Origin: Pirellulaceae bacterium
Lineage (GTDB): Bacteria; Planctomycetota; Planctomycetia; Pirellulales; Pirellulaceae
Length of the DNA stretch: 64,000 nt
NCBI GenBank assembly: GCA_023382975.1
Contig: JAHDXO010000051.1
Coordinates: forward strand, 1 to 64,000
Direction of reading: 5' to 3'
Shown here: in pieces, positions 61,861-64,000 of the stretch
Numbering within the stretch: position 1 is the stretch's first letter
How the letters are laid out: the number at the start of each line of letters is the position of its first letter
Program-made: the position numbers and the translations under genes
The notes under the pieces: generated by a model
What the model was told of the DNA's origin: nothing
What the model saw: the letters and a program-made list of their open reading frames with translations, nothing else
Databases searched by the model: none

Positions 61861-64000
61861 ATGAACTTGCATCGGCAAGCGTGGGAGTTGCGTCGAGCGG
61901 TGTGGGGGCTGATCGGAGCGGTGGTCTGTCTGTGTTGGGGGGCGAGTGCCGTTGGAAACGACGGTCGTCTCTTGCATCAGGTGGCTGAGCCACGCGAGGA
62001 AATCGACGGCGCTCCCCGCGCCAGCGACGTTTGCATGCGGTCCCTCCGTCCGCGTCCGATCCATGCGCGGGATCCGCACGATACCTTGGAGGCGATGCGG
62101 GGCTTCCATGTAACCTGGCTGGAATGGACCTACGGCAACGACCGGCAGTTCATCCGCAAGGTTCACGATTCGGGAGCGACCTTCGGCGGCGCCCTGGCCG
62201 CAGGATCCTACGCGGGCGACCAACCGCACGAGAACTGGAACGTGCGGAACCTGGCCGGGACGCCCGTCTATGCGACTTGGATGCGCGCGTGGAGCAAGCC
62301 GAATCCCTGGGGTTGTGCCAACCATCCCGAGTTCCGCGCCGGGCACGTCCGCGCTGCGATCGCCGCGGTCGAAGCCGGTGCGGACGTGCTGCAACGCGAC
62401 GAACCGGGCCAGAATATGCATGCGTTGAACTGGGGCGGTTGCTTCTGCGACCATTGCATGGACGGATTCCGCGTTTGGCTGGACCAACACGCCGATCGGG
62501 AGATCCTGCGCCAGTTGCAGGTTGGCGACCTGGACCGTTTCGACTACCGCGACTATCTGCGGCAGCGCGACGCCCCCGTGGGCGATGACTTCCACCGTTG
62601 GCCCGGCGACCAACTGAAGCAGTATTTCAGCGCCTTTCAGATCGAATCCACAGTGGCCTTTAACCGTTGGTGGCGGGCCCAGTTGAACGCGCATGTCGGG
62701 CGGCAATTTCCCGTGTCGTGCAACAACGGGGTGCGGAACTGGCGTGACATCGAACAGGTGTTCGACTATTGCATCGGCGAGCTTTCGGCCAGCCATGCGA
62801 CGCCCGAGTTCCTCCATGCCGCCATGCGACAAGCCGCCGCCCTCGGAAAGACCCAGACCGTGACCATGCCGCTGCGCCGAGGCGGCGAGCAGGAGACGCC
62901 CGACTGGGTGCGCCACACGCGCCAGACGATCGCGACGGTCTACGCAACCGGGGGCCATATCGAGATGCCTTGGGATACCTATCTGCCCACTCCCGACGCG
63001 CAGCGTTATTTCGGCAAGCCCGAAAACTACGCCGACTTGACTGGTTTCGTGCGCGGTATGGCGTCGCTGCTGGACGGCTATTCGGAGGCTTTCGCGTGCG
63101 GCGGCGACATCGTGGACTCGCGGTGGCTGGACACGCTGCCGCCCATCACGCCCGCGACCCGCGACATCGTTGCGTTCGCCCGAGCTGTCCCGGACGCTGC
63201 CGAGCGGCCCGTGGTGGTCCATCTGGTCGACTGGCGAGACGAGCCGCAGTCCTTCCGCCTGTCGCTGCGACCGCAAGCCTTTTTCGGCGGCAAGCCGCTG
63301 CGTCTGCGGCTGTGTACGCCGGTGCTGCCTTACGAACAGGAAGCCCACGAGCGGGCGTTTCGCACCGGGAACTACGCGGGGCTGGTTCAGGAAACCACTC
63401 TGGCGCAAGGGTATGTGAGTACCGTGGACATTCCCGCGTTGGGACCGTGGGGAGTGTTGGTGGTCGAGCCGGATTTGACGGCGACCGATGGGATCTGGCC
63501 GCCGACGTTCGCGACCGGGCGGGCCGAGTTTTTCACGGACACGTCGCTCGTGCTGGATTGCGCCACGCCCGGAGCCAGCATTCACTACACGTTGGATGGA
63601 AGCACGCCAACCCTCGATTCCCCGCGTTACACCGCGCCGATCGTGATCCGGGACGACACCACCGTTTCGGCCGTCGCCGTCCGAGGCGCCGCGGTATCGG
63701 CCACCGTTTCGGCTCGCTTTGTCAAGAAGGTACGGCCGCCCAACCTGATTCCGAACGGCGATTTTGCCAAAGGACTGGAAGGCTGGCAGCGAGTCGTTGC
63801 CAAGGCGGACGAGGACGCGCTGCAGGTCGATGTCGAATGCAACGCCAAGCTGTCGACACCCAACGCCGCCGGTTTGGTCATTCGAAAACCGACAGGCGTG
63901 GTTTATCACCTGCGCCTGGTCCATCCGTTTCAGGCCCGGCCAGGTGCGCAATACACCCTGACGTTCCAAGCCGTCGCCGACGGTCCCGTCCGATGCCGCG
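61861..64000 (+). CDS. Exported glycosidase-like barrel with CHB_HEX_C-type domain (partial, runs off window)
   Basis: An open frame from ATG 61861 (GCAGGAGAACG upstream) to the window end, at least 713 codons. A signal peptide (AVWGLIGAVVCLCWGASAVG) precedes a TIM-barrel-like part: MRGFHVTWLEWTYG, AAVEAGADVLQRDEPGQN, the Cys pair in GGCFCDHC, SCNNGVRNW, and GGHIEMPWDTYLP. Acidic residues in QRDEPG are candidates for catalysis. Residues 540-625 resemble the chitobiase/hexosaminidase C-terminal domain (IHYTLDGSTPTLDSPRYTAP). A further carbohydrate-binding-like domain starts with NLIPNGDFAKGLEGWQ and is cut by the window. Family and substrate unknown; related in layout to the protein at 52696. 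Confidence 0.75.
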   Translation, partial: MNLHRQAWELRRAVWGLIGAVVCLCWGASAVGNDGRLLHQVAEPREEIDGAPRASDVCMRSLRPRPIHARDPHDTLEAMRGFHVTWLEWTYGNDRQFIRKVHDSGATFGGALAAGSYAGDQPHENWNVRNLAGTPVYATWMRAWSKPNPWGCANHPEFRAGHVRAAIAAVEAGADVLQRDEPGQNMHALNWGGCFCDHCMDGFRVWLDQHADREILRQLQVGDLDRFDYRDYLRQRDAPVGDDFHRWPGDQLKQYFSAFQIESTVAFNRWWRAQLNAHVGRQFPVSCNNGVRNWRDIEQVFDYCIGELSASHATPEFLHAAMRQAAALGKTQTVTMPLRRGGEQETPDWVRHTRQTIATVYATGGHIEMPWDTYLPTPDAQRYFGKPENYADLTGFVRGMASLLDGYSEAFACGGDIVDSRWLDTLPPITPATRDIVAFARAVPDAAERPVVVHLVDWRDEPQSFRLSLRPQAFFGGKPLRLRLCTPVLPYEQEAHERAFRTGNYAGLVQETTLAQGYVSTVDIPALGPWGVLVVEPDLTATDGIWPPTFATGRAEFFTDTSLVLDCATPGASIHYTLDGSTPTLDSPRYTAPIVIRDDTTVSAVAVRGAAVSATVSARFVKKVRPPNLIPNGDFAKGLEGWQRVVAKADEDALQVDVECNAKLSTPNAAGLVIRKPTGVVYHLRLVHPFQARPGAQYTLTFQAVADGPVRCR

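Noticed and set aside
61423..63969. 848-codon minus-strand frame opposite Hsp70 and the last glycosidase gene
   Set aside because: The plus strand has ribosome sites, a signal peptide and recognisable domains; the minus frame has none.

Overview
The window looks like a piece of a Planctomycetota genome, probably a Pirellula- or Lacipirellula-like environmental lineage. The DNA is GC-rich and full of exported formylglycine sulfatases and glycoside hydrolases. It carries two GH127 (DUF1680) genes, two DUF4832 proteins, a DUF2760/Hsp70 pair, a zinc-ribbon membrane protein and EF-hand proteins, and many of the palindromic intergenic repeats common in this phylum. No rRNA, tRNA or CRISPR array was seen. 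The species call is inference from gene content.

Layout. 1-6.5 kb (minus strand): a polysaccharide operon of GH127, GH2 and a broken sulfatase. 6.8-10.65 kb (minus): a peroxide-defence cluster of Fur/PerR-type regulator, KatG catalase-peroxidase and a peroxiredoxin whose catalytic cysteine codon is TGA. A perfect 7-bp hairpin with a GGUC loop starts 10 nt after that TGA (loop at 17 nt), so this is a strong selenoprotein candidate. 11-17.1 kb: housekeeping and accessory genes (DinB, SDR, nitrilase, SWIM-ligase-WGR, methyltransferase, L7/L12-like repeats). 17.1-25.9 kb: intact exported enzymes (M55 peptidase, GH10 xylanase, beta-helix protein, esterase, metallo-beta-lactamase fold) among decayed fragments: two ORFs with one in-frame TGA each, the 3' end of a lyase-like gene, a phosphatase fragment and a transposase remnant. 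25.9-42.7 kb: two more carbohydrate modules (DUF4832-GH127, and sulfatase / GH67-like / GH5-like / DUF4832), with a TIR-STAND-TPR gene and a three-copy 315-bp tandem repeat between them, and then a UroD-thioredoxin/CobW pair.

42.9-50.8 kb is an accessory island: a BrnT/XRE toxin-antitoxin pair, then two STAND NTPase-TPR genes with a TIR domain at their junction, then a second, broken brnT split by a 605-bp element with 16-bp inverted ends. At least nine intergenic-type palindromic repeats from several families lie in-frame inside the three STAND-type genes. 50.8-64 kb: a sulfatase, two TIM-barrel glycosidase-like proteins, a zinc-ribbon membrane protein, EF-hand proteins and the DUF2760/Hsp70 pair. 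The last gene runs off the window.

How the genes work together: the sulfatases and glycosidases would desulfate and depolymerise arabinose- and xylose-containing or sulfated plant or algal polysaccharides outside the cytoplasm. KatG and peroxiredoxin handle peroxide under a peroxide-sensing repressor. The TIR/STAND and toxin-antitoxin island is a plausible immune locus. Those roles follow from family knowledge, not from direct evidence here.
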